Shown: in pieces, positions 10,481-18,213 of the stretch
Numbering within the stretch: position 1 is the first letter of the stretch
How the letters are laid out: every line of letters begins with the position of its first letter
NCBI GenBank assembly: GCA_001549895.1
Contig: AP014719.1
Location: forward strand, 1,984,001 to 2,048,000
Direction: 5' to 3'
From: Arthrobacter sp. Hiyo8
Lineage (GTDB): Bacteria > Actinomycetota > Actinomycetes > Actinomycetales > Micrococcaceae
Length of the DNA: 64,000 bases
Notes under the pieces: generated by a model
Told to the model about the DNA's origin: nothing
Databases searched by the model: none
The model's input: the letters and a program-made list of their open reading frames with translations, nothing else
Position numbers and translations under genes: made by a program

Positions 10481-11963
10481 ATGCCCGGATCCCTCAACCC
10501 CACAGCCATGGTGCGTCTCCTCGGTCCGTGGAACACTGGCGCCGCTCCCGCCTATCGCGAGCTTGCCGACGTCGTACGCCTTTTGGTGATGGACGGGCGC
10601 ATCCCGCTCGACGTGGCACTGCCCAGTGAGCGCGCGCTCGCCGTCACCCTGGGCGTCAGCCGGACCACCGTCACTGCCGCCTATGCCAGCCTGCGCGAGC
10701 AAGGATTCCTGAGCGGCGGCCAGGGCAGCAGGGGCCGGACGGGCATTCCACACCGGACGGTCCCCGTCAGCGGACCTGGACTGGCCGTTCCGGAGGGAAT
10801 CCTTGACCTCGCCTATGCTTCACTGCCAGCGACGGGCGAGGTGGTGCACCGGGCATTCGCGGATGCGTTGATCGATCTCCCTGCGCTGTTGCCCGGTTTT
10901 GGCTACGACGCGGTCGGCCTCCCACCCTCCGGGAAGCCATCGCGGACCGCTACACGGCAGCCGGCATCCCCACGACGGCCGCACAGATACTGGTGACTTC
11001 GGGGGCCCAGCACGCGCTGAACATTATCCTGAAGACCCTCGCCGGGCGGCAGCAGAAGGTCCTCGTGGAGCATCCCAGCTACCCCAACGCTCTCGATGCA
11101 ATCCGCGCTTCGGGCTCACGCACGGTTCCGGTACCCATGCCGCCTGCCGCCGAGCCGACGTCGGGCGCTGCCGCCGAGCCGACGTCGGGCGCTTGGGATA
11201 TCGACGGCATGGTGGCCGCAATGCGCCACCAACGCCCGGCCATGGCCTACCTCGTCCCGGACTTCCACAACCCCACCGGGCGGATCATGTCCAACCTTCA
11301 GCGGCGCCGCCTGGTCCGCGAGGCGGCAGGGACGGGCACGGTACTGGTGGTAGACGAAACGCTGCGGGAGCTAAACCTCGACGGCGTCAGCACCTCGCCG
11401 CTCGCGGCGTTCAGTCCGGCGGTGGTGACCATCGGATCGCTCAGCAAATCGCATTGGGCCGGGCTCCGGACCGGGTGGATCCGCGCCGAAGAGGACCTGA
11501 TCAACCGCTTCGTGCAGACCCGGACAACGATGGATCTGGGCGGGCCCGTCGTCGAGCAGCTGGCTGCGGCTCGGCTGCTCCGGGCTTTCGCCGAACCGCT
11601 GGACGCGAGGCTTGCGGAGCTGCGGCGGAACCGGGAAGCGCTCCTCGGATTACTGGCCGAGCACCTTCCCGGGTGGCACGTGGAACGTCCGCGCGGCGGG
11701 CTGACGGCATGGTGCAGGTTGCCCACGCCGTCGAGTACCGCGCTCACCGTCGTCGCCCGGACTTCGGCGTGCGGCTCGCGGCCGGCCCGCGCTTCGGCGT
11801 CGGCGGGGCTTTCGAGCACTTCATGCGCGTTCCGTACACGCTCGCGCCGGCCCAGCTTGAGATGGCGGTGCTGGCACTGCGCGATGCCCAAGCCCGGATC
11901 GATGCGTCGCCGCAACTCCGGAGGACCTTGAAAGCGCCCAAGGAACCCGCCGCCGTCGCGTAG
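10481..11963 (+). CDS. MocR-type regulator (GntR winged helix fused to PLP aminotransferase fold), YczR-like
   Basis: About 494 residues. The N-terminal GntR HTH is seen in ALPSERALAVTLGVSRTTV with AYASLREQGFL. The C-terminal fold-type I aminotransferase domain has VTSGAQHALNIILKTLA, YLVPDFHNPTGRIMS and the PLP-lysine region IGSLSKSHWAGLRTGW. Two frameshifts occur, at 10921-10923 (CCC for CCCC, restoring VGLPTLREAI) and near 11740. A 24-bp perfect tandem duplication (11146-11169 and 11170-11193) encodes AAEPTSGA twice inside the domain. It is divergent from yczE with only 23 bp between the coding regions, so the shared operator must lie there. The family senses PLP or an aldimine; the ligand here is unknown. 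Confidence 0.85.
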
Positions 11964-11996
11964 CCGCCGTTCCGCAGCCCGCCCGCTCCCCCGCCG

Positions 11997-12062
11997 CCCA
12001 ACTGGCTCGCATTTGTTGTCGTTTTGAGCCCTCAGAACGACATTAACTGCGAGTCAGTTGGG
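11997..12062. repeat. Palindromic repeat, family P1 copy 1
   Basis: Two 27-base arms (11997-12023 and 12036-12062) pair with a few mismatches around a 12-base loop. The arms begin CCCAACTG and end TTGTCGTT. The second copy (21172-21237) has perfect arms, the same flanking CCGCCCGCTCC and a similar loop. This copy lies between the convergent MocR and DUF4188 genes and overlaps the last 9 bases of the latter, supplying its stop codon. It could act as a terminator. Confidence 0.85.
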
Positions 12063-12542
12063 TTGCCCGGCACCCATGCGCTGCCTGGCGGTGTTGGTGC
12101 CCGGACCGACAGGGACATGGGAGGTGGCTTTGGCCAGGCCAAACTGCGGCATGCCGTTGTAGACCACCTCGATTCCCGACGCCGGCACCTGGTAGGTTTC
12201 GTGCCACACGCCGATGTCGCCGCTTCCCGCGACTTCCTTCATGAAGCGTCGCCAGGGCGCCAAGTGCGGCGAGTCCCTGTCCGCCGCGAAGCGCCTGAGA
12301 TGCTCGGGGCTCTCCCAATAGCTGAGCAGCATGGTGGTGCGCCCGAACCACTGTTCGCACCCGAGCAGTCCGGACTCGGGATGCGTTGCGAGATGGCGGA
12401 GCATGGTGGGCATTGACGATGCCACTCGCGCCACTTTGCCGATCTTCCACCAACGGTTGGCCCGCATTCCGATAAGGAATACGGTCACCGACTCGCGCCC
12501 GGTGTCGGCCGTGAAGCGCCCCGGGAAGATTTCCTGTGCCAT
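12054..12542 (-). CDS. DUF4188 domain protein
   Basis: An intact protein of 162 residues. FLIGMRANRWWKIGKV, the Trp/Gly-rich LLGCEQWFGRTTMLLSYW and WHETYQVP match DUF4188, a small alpha/beta-barrel family sometimes annotated as monooxygenase-like. No catalytic residues are established for the family. Its last residues (QPN and TGA) are encoded by palindromic repeat P1, so the original C terminus may have been longer. It is divergent from a TetR regulator; the intergenic repeats at 12589-12624 make it the likely regulated target. Confidence 0.8.
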   Translation of the reverse strand: MAQEIFPGRFTADTGRESVTVFLIGMRANRWWKIGKVARVASSMPTMLRHLATHPESGLLGCEQWFGRTTMLLSYWESPEHLRRFAADRDSPHLAPWRRFMKEVAGSGDIGVWHETYQVPASGIEVVYNGMPQFGLAKATSHVPVGPGTNTARQRMGAGQPN

Positions 12543-12588
12543 GCGAATCCTTCGGTCTGGGAACGGTAGCTCAAGTTCCGCTCGTCGA

Positions 12589-12624
12589 GTTTCATAACGT
12601 CGTTACGAAACAATGTTATGAAAC
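12589..12624. promoter_or_regulatory. Putative TetR operator with three related half-sites
   Basis: GTTTCATAAC (12589-12598) and GTTATGAAAC (12615-12624) are exact inverted repeats. GTTACGAAAC (12602-12611) between them is a one-mismatch copy of the second, offset by 13 bp. The block sits in the gap between the divergent DUF4188 and TetR genes, ending 10 bp before the TetR ATG at 12635. Position and symmetry fit an autoregulatory operator for both genes. Confidence 0.65.
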
Positions 12625-12634
12625 ACTTGAAGGC

Positions 12635-13210
12635 ATGGCAAGACCCATCGTTCATGACCAGCTCGTCCGGCAGCGGCTTCTTCAGGTAACGGCCGAACTC
12701 GTTGACCGGCACGGCCCTGCGCGAGTCACGCTCCGCGACGTTGCCGCAGCCGCCCAGACCTCAACCACGGCAGTCTACTCACTCTTCGGCGGCAAGGCGC
12801 AGTTGCTGACGGCCGCCGTCGACGACGGATTCCGCTCGTTCGGCGACTCGCAACGGCTCGCCGAAAACGGTGGGCTCCGAGGCTTGGGCCTCGCCTACCG
12901 TTCCTGGGCACTTGAACATCCGGCCTTGTACCGGCTCATGTTTGGCGGCGCACTTGCCAGCTATGTGGACTGCAGCCCGACGCCGGCAGTCGCCTCGGAA
13001 GCGATGCTTCCCCTGATGGAAGCGGTGACCGCCGCGCAGCAAGCGGGGACCGTTCGTGACGCCGAGACCGCGACGATCGCCATGTCCATCTGGGGACAGG
13101 TCCACGGACTGGTGAGCCTGGAACTTGCGAACATGGACGAGCCCGGAACCGATTGGGAAGGGATCTACGCCGCCGCGTTGGATGCCGTGGGACGCGGCTG
13201 GGCAGCCTGA
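12635..13210 (+). CDS. TetR/AcrR family transcriptional regulator
   Basis: About 191 residues from the ATG at 12635; the frame is open further upstream, but that part covers the operator and does not look like protein. The N-terminal HTH is RVTLRDVAAAAQTSTTAVYS followed by LFGGKAQLLTAAV, typical of TetR. The C-terminal half with YRSWALEHPALYRLMFGG matches the WHG-type TetR ligand domain. It is divergent from the DUF4188 gene and probably represses it and itself through the inverted repeats at 12589-12624. The inducer is unknown. Confidence 0.88.
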   Translation: MARPIVHDQLVRQRLLQVTAELVDRHGPARVTLRDVAAAAQTSTTAVYSLFGGKAQLLTAAVDDGFRSFGDSQRLAENGGLRGLGLAYRSWALEHPALYRLMFGGALASYVDCSPTPAVASEAMLPLMEAVTAAQQAGTVRDAETATIAMSIWGQVHGLVSLELANMDEPGTDWEGIYAAALDAVGRGWAA

Positions 13211-13238
13211 GCCAGCTTCGCTTCCCTTGGCGGGCGGG

Positions 13239-13930
13239 TTAGGCGTACACCTTCTCCAGGAAGTCGCCCCAGGCCTTCGCGGTCAGTTCAGAATCGCCGC
13301 TGCCGCTGAAATCGTGCACCGTCATGCCCACGGGTGCTCCGAAGGAGTTCCGGCCAAAGAACCGGTAGAGCGTGTCCGCCGTCCGCAGGCCCAGGAAGTG
13401 CTGGTTGGAGAAGTCGAGTTCTCCGCTCAGCCGCCCACGCCGTCGACGTCCACCTCAACCGCGGAACCCTCTGCAACGCCGTCCACGCCGAGGGCCTTCT
13501 TCAGTTGCACGAAACCGTCGGGGGTCTGCGAGGCCGCCGGGCCTTGGATGTCCGTGAAGACCACGGGCTTGCCGTCGAAGTACTGAAGGTACTGGCCCAA
13601 GGTGTGCAGGTAGAACTCGGTGTGCTTGCTGGCGCCGTCGTACTGCCCTTCCCAGTTGTCCGCGAAGATGCCGCTGTGGACATAGTGGAGCTTGGCCCGG
13701 CCGCCGTCGAGCGGTTCGAGCACGTGCTCCAACTGGTTGAACCAGCCGTCCGGCCCGTCCATCCGGGTCACAAGGTGGCTGGGGTACTCGTCCACGGTTT
13801 TCACGGCCGGCCACTGATCGGTGGGAAACATCCAGGCCGAGGTGTCCTGGGTGACAGCCTGCCAGACCCGTTCAGGAGTGCCGGGCAGTTCGGTGTCGGC
13901 CACGATTTCGAATTCACGGTTGTCAGTCAT
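13239..13930 (-). CDS. SRPBCC (AHSA1-type) domain protein
   Basis: About 230 residues starting MTDNREFEIVADTELPG and carrying TPERVWQAVTQ, the START-like pattern of AHSA1-type proteins. One frameshift near 13430 separates the main part from the C-terminal segment, which reads SGELDFSNQHFLGL, LYRFFGRN and WGDFLEKVYA before TAA at 13239. Its start overlaps the end of the ArsR gene by 8 bp, so the two form an operon. ArsR plus AHSA1-domain pairs are common in actinobacteria. Ligand and role are unknown. Confidence 0.8.
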
Positions 13931-14561
13931 TGTCCTGTTCCTTTTCTGGAGAGTGCTGCGTTGTCTTGAGTGCGGGATGAAGTACGACGACGAGCCGGTG
14001 CTTGCGTGCGCCGCTCACGGTTTCGGTCGAAGCGCCGGTACCGCCGTCGTGGTACTTGTCCACGAGCCGGGTCACCGCGACAGCGAGCTCCTCGGCAAAA
14101 GCGGCACGGTCCGACGCCGACTGGAAGGTGATTTCGCCGTCGATCGCGAAGCTCGCAAGCTTCTTCTTGGCCGCGGCCGCGCCGGCTATCAGCTTGCCCA
14201 TCTCCTGGACCGTCCGGGCCGCGAGGGCCAGGAGCCAGAAGGCGGAAAAGCGGTCCGAGAAGCGCCGGGGATCCGGCGCCACGGATGCAAGTGCCACCGG
14301 CGAGATCAGGTACGACGCCGCCGTCGCGCGCAAAACGCGTTCGGTGACGTTGCCCTTCTTCCGTTCCTCCACGAGTTCGACGAGTCCATGCCGCTCGAGG
14401 GCCTTGAGATGGTAGTTGACTTTCTGCCGGGGCAGGCCCACCTTGACCGCCAGCTGCGTGGCGGAACCCGGCTCGACCAGTTCCTGCAGAATGCGGGTGC
14501 GGATCGGGTCCAGCGACGCTTCCGCCGCGGCGGGATCCTCGATCACTTCGATGTCCAACAT
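13923..14561 (-). CDS. ArsR-type winged-helix regulator
   Basis: About 212 residues from the ATG at 14561 (MLDIEVIEDP). The frame is open upstream, but there the DNA contains the likely operator. The HTH reads RTRILQELVEPGSATQLA then LPRQKVNYHLKALERHGLV, followed by the wing. The C-terminal half (AARTVQEMGKLIAGAAAAKK) is helical. No metal-binding Cys cluster is seen, so it is not a classical metal sensor. It precedes and overlaps the SRPBCC gene and probably controls that operon. Confidence 0.85.
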   Translation of the reverse strand: MLDIEVIEDPAAAEASLDPIRTRILQELVEPGSATQLAVKVGLPRQKVNYHLKALERHGLVELVEERKKGNVTERVLRATAASYLISPVALASVAPDPRRFSDRFSAFWLLALAARTVQEMGKLIAGAAAAKKKLASFAIDGEITFQSASDRAAFAEELAVAVTRLVDKYHDGGTGASTETVSGARKHRLVVVLHPALKTTQHSPEKEQDND

Positions 14562-14579
14562 GCTTCCATTCTGCCTACC

Positions 14580-14595
14580 GACAACTTTTATTGTC
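14580..14595. promoter_or_regulatory. Inverted repeat upstream of the ArsR-type regulator
   Basis: GACAA and TTGTC flank six AT-rich bases, 19-35 bp upstream of the ATG at 14561. This is where an autoregulatory operator or promoter would lie. It is short, so support is modest. Confidence 0.4.
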
Positions 14596-14647
14596 AAGAA
14601 CTTTTTTCTCGTCGGAGGCCTTGCCATAACCCCGGTAGAATGGACCG

Positions 14648-15597
14648 GTGATGCAATCCCCCCTTCCAGTGCGCGACGGCGTCAACGCCACCCGCCTGCG
14701 CCTCCCGGACGAGGGGCCCTGGGACACCGCGATGGACTACATGATGCACCGCTGGGGTCATATCGACCCCCAGGGCATCGAGGACAGGTTCGACGCCGGC
14801 GAAATCGTCGGCGAGGGCGGCGCGCCCTTGATCGCCGCACCCCGCTCGAAGAACACACCTTCATTTGGTACTACCGCACGCTCCCGCCGGAGACTCGTAT
14901 GCCGGTGGAGATCAACATCCTGCACCAGGACGAGCACCTTCTGGTCGTCGACAAGCCCCACTTCCTGCCCACCACTCCGGGCGGGACCTACATCCAGGAA
15001 TCCGCACTCGTCCGTCTCCGGAACCATCTGGACCTGCCGGACCTCATCCCGATGCACCGGCTCGACCGCATGACTGCCGGGGTGTTGCTGCTCTCCACCA
15101 ATCCGGAGACCCGCGGCAAGTACCAAGTGCTCTTCGAAAAACGGCAGGTGCAAAAGGAGTACGAGTGCATCTCCGCCGCGGCACCCGCCGCGGGCTTTCC
15201 CGCCGTCGAATTCCCCGCCGTCGTGCGCAATCGCATGACAAAATCCCGCAGCTACCTTCTCGCCGAGGTGATCGACGGCGAACCCAACGCGGAAACCCGC
15301 ATTGAGCTGCTGAGAACGTTCGACGGCGGCACTCACGACGGCGGCGCCGCCCGCCGGGCGCTCTACCGGCTTGAGCCCCACACCGGCAAGACCCACCAGC
15401 TTCGCGTGCACATGGCTTCGCTCGGGCTGGGAATCGTGAACGACGCGTTCTATCCCGAACTCCTGGACAAGGCCCCGGACGACTACTCCAAGCCGCTGCA
15501 ATTGCTCGCTCGCGGCATCCGCTTCGTTGACCCCATCAGCAAGCAACCCGTGGAATACCGGAGCCGTCTCGAGCTAGGCGAAGCCCACCCCGCCTGA
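14648..15597 (+). CDS. RluA-family RNA pseudouridine synthase
   Basis: About 316 residues. The catalytic region IPMHRLDRMTAGVLLLS carries the HRLDR aspartate that attacks the uridine ribose. The downstream PHTGKTHQLRVHMASLGLGI is the second conserved block. The N-terminal part (MQSPLPVRDGVNATRLRLP) is joined by a frameshift near 14835 to the continuation PLEEHTFIWYYRTLP. The substrate is probably 23S rRNA or a tRNA; the family alone does not settle which uridine. Its end is followed immediately by repeat cluster A. Confidence 0.9.
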
Positions 15598-15905
15598 CCC
15601 TCCCCCAAACCATCGCTCACATATGGCGCCCTTTCCCGGGACGCTCGCTCACCCATAACGGCTTTCCCCCAAACCATCGCTCACAAATGACGGCCCTTCC
15701 CGGGACGCTCGCTCACCCAAAATGAGGAACATGTTCAGCTTGGGGTCGTACCCGCGCGAGCGTCGGGCCAAACACCCACATATGTGAGCGAGCGTCGGGC
15801 CAAACACCCACATACCCGAGCGAGCGTCCCGCCAAACACCCACATATGTGAGCGAGCGTCCCGCCAAACACCCACATACCCGAGCGAGCGTCGGGGACGG
15901 GTGTT
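15598..15905. repeat. 32-bp phased repeat, cluster A (nine units, mirror-image)
   Basis: On the left, GCTCAC cores lie at 15615, 15647, 15679 and 15711, exactly 32 bp apart and pointing left. On the right, GAGCGAGCG cores lie at 15754, 15786, 15818, 15850 and 15882, again 32 bp apart and pointing right. Right-hand units alternate between TATGTGAG and TACCCGAG, a 64-bp higher-order period. Inside a unit the rest reads CCAAACACCCACATA. About 40 bp of unrelated sequence forms the centre. No gene lies in 15598-16026. Confidence 0.95.
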
Positions 15906-16026
15906 CAGGATCCGGGGACGGCGAAAAATGGCGCGTTCCCGAGTTGCCAAGCGGACCGGGCGTATATGCTCGGTTTTGCCGGCCCGACAACCGCGGGCGG
16001 TGTTCGGTCTCGCGAAAAGGAACCAC

Positions 16027-16466
16027 ATGGCCCACGCTGAAAACGAAGTCTCGATCAACCGCCCCGCAAACGACGTCTACGCCTTCCTCGCGGACGGGCT
16101 GAACAATAAGCTGTGGCGTCCGGGCGTGAAGAATGTCGCCCTCGCAAGCGGAGAAGCAGGCAACAAGGGTGCCGTGTACTCGCAAACGATGGCTGGCCCC
16201 GGTGGTCGCACGATCGCCGGCGATTACGAGATCACCGCGGCCGAGCCGGGCAAGCGGCTCGATTTCCAGGTCATCGCGGCCCCGCCCGCCCAACAGGATC
16301 CTTCACCCTGAACGAGGCCGACGGCGGCACCACCGTTCGGTTTGCCTTGGATCTCCAGCCCAAGGGCTTCATGAAGCTCATGGGCTCGATGATCACCAAG
16401 ACCATGGAGTCGGAAGTCGGACAGCTAGGGCAGTTGAAGTCCGTGCTTGAGGCGCAGTCCGTCTGA
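16027..16466 (+). CDS. SRPBCC / CoxG-like protein
   Basis: About 146 residues from ATG 16027 after GAAAAGGA. The start MAHAENEVSINRPANDVYAF is typical of polyketide-cyclase or CoxG-like START folds. One frameshift near 16290 joins the first 90 residues to GSFTLNEADGGTTVRFALDL and the C-terminal amphipathic helix GFMKLMGSMITKTMESEV. It sits between repeat cluster A and the convergent macrodomain gene. A lipid or small hydrophobic ligand is likely; function is unknown. Confidence 0.8.
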
Positions 16467-16487
16467 CGCCGCTGCGAAAGCGTGCCC

Positions 16488-17012
16488 TCACCCGTCCGAA
16501 GCCCCGAACACGCTCCGGAACACGTCGGTCGTCTCCGCACTGAACAGCACAAATTCGACGAGTTCCAGCCCGCTGGAGCTTTCGACGTCGAGCCGGCTGA
16601 CGGCGTCGAGCGCTACCGCGGCGACCTCGCGCGCGTCCCAGCCGTAGACCCCCGCGCTGATTGCGGGGAACGCAACGGAACTCGCTCCGAGGGACGCTGC
16701 CACTTTCAGGCTCTCGCGGAAACACGACGACAGCAGTTCCGGATCGTTCTGGCCCGCGTGGCGGTTGGGCCAACGGTGTGGATCACCCATCGGGCAGGCA
16801 ATTTGAACCCGGGGTAGCCACGGCTTGGCCCACGGGCAGCCCGTCCGGGTACCGTTCGCGCACCTCCATGCACGCGGCCAGGAGCTCCCTGCCCGCGGCG
16901 CGATGGATCGCGCCGTCCACTCCCCGCCACCCATCAATGACGAGTTGGCGGCGTTGACGATCGCGTCGACGTCGCGCGTGGTGATGTCACCTTGCAGGAT
17001 TTCGAGCCGCAT
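16488..17012 (-). CDS. Macrodomain protein, O-acetyl-ADP-ribose deacetylase type
   Basis: About 175 residues starting MRLEILQGDITTRDVDAIVN then AANSSLMGGG, the classical ADP-ribose-binding loop (GDIT and NAANSSL). Later parts read FKLPARWVIHTVGP and VAFPAISAGVYGWD, the second phosphate loop. Three single-base deletions occur within about 200 bp; one is the GGGG at 16922-16925 that should be GGGGG to give GGGGVDGAIH. The reaction by family knowledge is hydrolysis of O-acetyl-ADP-ribose or ADP-ribosyl esters. It is convergent with the SRPBCC gene. Confidence 0.88.
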   Translation of the reverse strand: MRLEILQGDITTRDVDAIVNAANSSLMGGGEWTARSIAPRAGSSWPRAWRCANGTRTGCPWAKPWLPRVQIACPMGDPHRWPNRHAGQNDPELLSSCFRESLKVAASLGASSVAFPAISAGVYGWDAREVAAVALDAVSRLDVESSSGLELVEFVLFSAETTDVFRSVFGASDG

Positions 17013-17063
17013 GGCGCCAGTCTTGCACGACACTCCGGTGGATGCACCAAAGTGCGGTAATTT

Positions 17064-17693
17064 GTGCCCATGGACATCACCACCGCCGATGGCTGGGGAG
17101 CCGCGATCTATGCCTGGATCATCCCCATGGTGGTGGGCGACGCGATCTTCCCGCCCATCCCGTCCGAAATGTTGGTGATCACCGGTGGCGCGCTGGCAGC
17201 GGAGGGCCGGGTCAACCTGTGGTTGGTGGGTTTGATGGCCGCCGTCGCCTCCTGGCTGGGCGACATGATTGTTTTCCAACTCTTCAAGCGTCGCTTGGGA
17301 CACATCCTGGACCGTTGGGCGTGGGGCCGCAAAGTCCATCAGGGCATCCACCGGGCGATCGCCAGGGCCGGGCGATCCTCCACTTACGGCGCGATCATCG
17401 GAGCCCGGTTCATCCCCGGCGGGCGGCTGGCTGCGTCGGCTGCTTCCGGGATCGCAGAGGTTTCCTCCCGCGGCTTCAGTCTCTGCGCCGGCTTGGGCGG
17501 GCTGCTGTGGGCCACATGGCAGACCGGGCTGGGTTACTTTACGGGCTCGACGACGAAGCTTCCGTTCTGGGCGAGCTCACTGATCGGCGTCGGCGTGGGT
17601 CTGCTGATTGGCGTCGTGGTGGGCGTGATCGTCACGCATCGCCGGGGTGACCGCTCGCCGGTGGACGAGCCGGGCGAGCCGCCGCACCTTTAG
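17064..17693 (+). CDS. DedA-family membrane protein
   Basis: 207-209 intact residues; start GTG 17064 or ATG 17070. GDAIFPPIPSEMLVITGGAL holds the re-entrant loop glutamate of DedA/SNARE-associated proteins. FIPGGRLAASAASGIAEVS holds the conserved FxPGxR motif. Four to five membrane helices are visible, the last being GVGVGLLIGVVVGVIV. The family includes phospholipid scramblases and flippases; I cannot say which lipid. It is divergent from the macrodomain gene. Confidence 0.88.
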   Translation: MPMDITTADGWGAAIYAWIIPMVVGDAIFPPIPSEMLVITGGALAAEGRVNLWLVGLMAAVASWLGDMIVFQLFKRRLGHILDRWAWGRKVHQGIHRAIARAGRSSTYGAIIGARFIPGGRLAASAASGIAEVSSRGFSLCAGLGGLLWATWQTGLGYFTGSTTKLPFWASSLIGVGVGLLIGVVVGVIVTHRRGDRSPVDEPGEPPHL

Positions 17694-17710
17694 GCGTCCC
17701 GGCGTCGGAC

Positions 17711-18016
17711 TCAAACCGGCGACCATTTCCCCCGTTTGCGACGCAGCACATAAAGGTTCCCTGTGAGCGCTACGCGTTCGACGGCGTCGCGCATCATGGC
17801 TGCCGACGCGCGGGCCTCGCTGTTCTCGCCCGGATAGTCGCGCGGCTCCACGAGGAAGCGGAGGCTGATTTGGGCGACGCCACCAACAATGTCGAGCTGA
17901 TTGGATTCGACATGATGACGCGTTTCCAGGGCCTCAAGCGCAGCGGCCATTACCGACTCCGGCGGGTTTCCTGGTTTGAGCCCGGTGATCTTCAACTTGG
18001 TCTGGAACGACGGCAT
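17711..18016 (-). CDS. Conserved hypothetical protein of 101 residues
   Basis: Intact and starting MPSFQTKLKITGLKPGNPPE. The sequence alternates beta and helical segments (ESVMAAALEALETRHHVE, then VGGVAQISLRFLVEP) and ends basic (YVLRRKRGKWSPV). There is no signal peptide, membrane span or known catalytic motif. It is convergent with the DedA gene and lies next to repeat cluster B. No function is assigned. Confidence 0.7.
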   Translation of the reverse strand: MPSFQTKLKITGLKPGNPPESVMAAALEALETRHHVESNQLDIVGGVAQISLRFLVEPRDYPGENSEARASAAMMRDAVERVALTGNLYVLRRKRGKWSPV

Positions 18017-18030
18017 CCCTCAACCCTAAA

Positions 18031-18192
18031 CGCTCGATGTGAGCGAGGGTTTCCAGAAGGACGCATATATGTGAGCGAGGGTAGGACGGACGCAACCCTC
18101 GCTCACAAACAAGCCCTCCATGCCGCACGCTCGCTCACATGATGTGAGCGAGCGTGCGGCAAAAGACCCACATAAGTGAGCGAGCGTCGGAA
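18031..18192. repeat. 32-bp phased repeat, cluster B, with a perfect 41-nt palindrome
   Basis: Cores occur as forward GTGAGC at 18039 and 18071, reverse GCTCAC at 18101 and 18133, and forward GTGAGC at 18144 and 18176; each pair is 32 bp apart. The reverse and second forward pair meet at 18121-18161, a perfect palindrome with 20-base arms (TGCCGCACGCTCGCTCACAT) around a single G. The first two pairs face inward and could form a hairpin (18071-18082 with 18095-18106). It lies between the hypothetical gene at 17711 and the 3' end of ppc. Confidence 0.95.
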
Positions 18193-18213
18193 GGGAAGGA
18201 ACGGAAGGAGCCG

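Noticed and set aside
15754..15895. A CRISPR array
   Set aside because: The repeat spacing is regular, but the sequences between cores are themselves repeats of each other, not unique spacers; there are no cas genes nearby.
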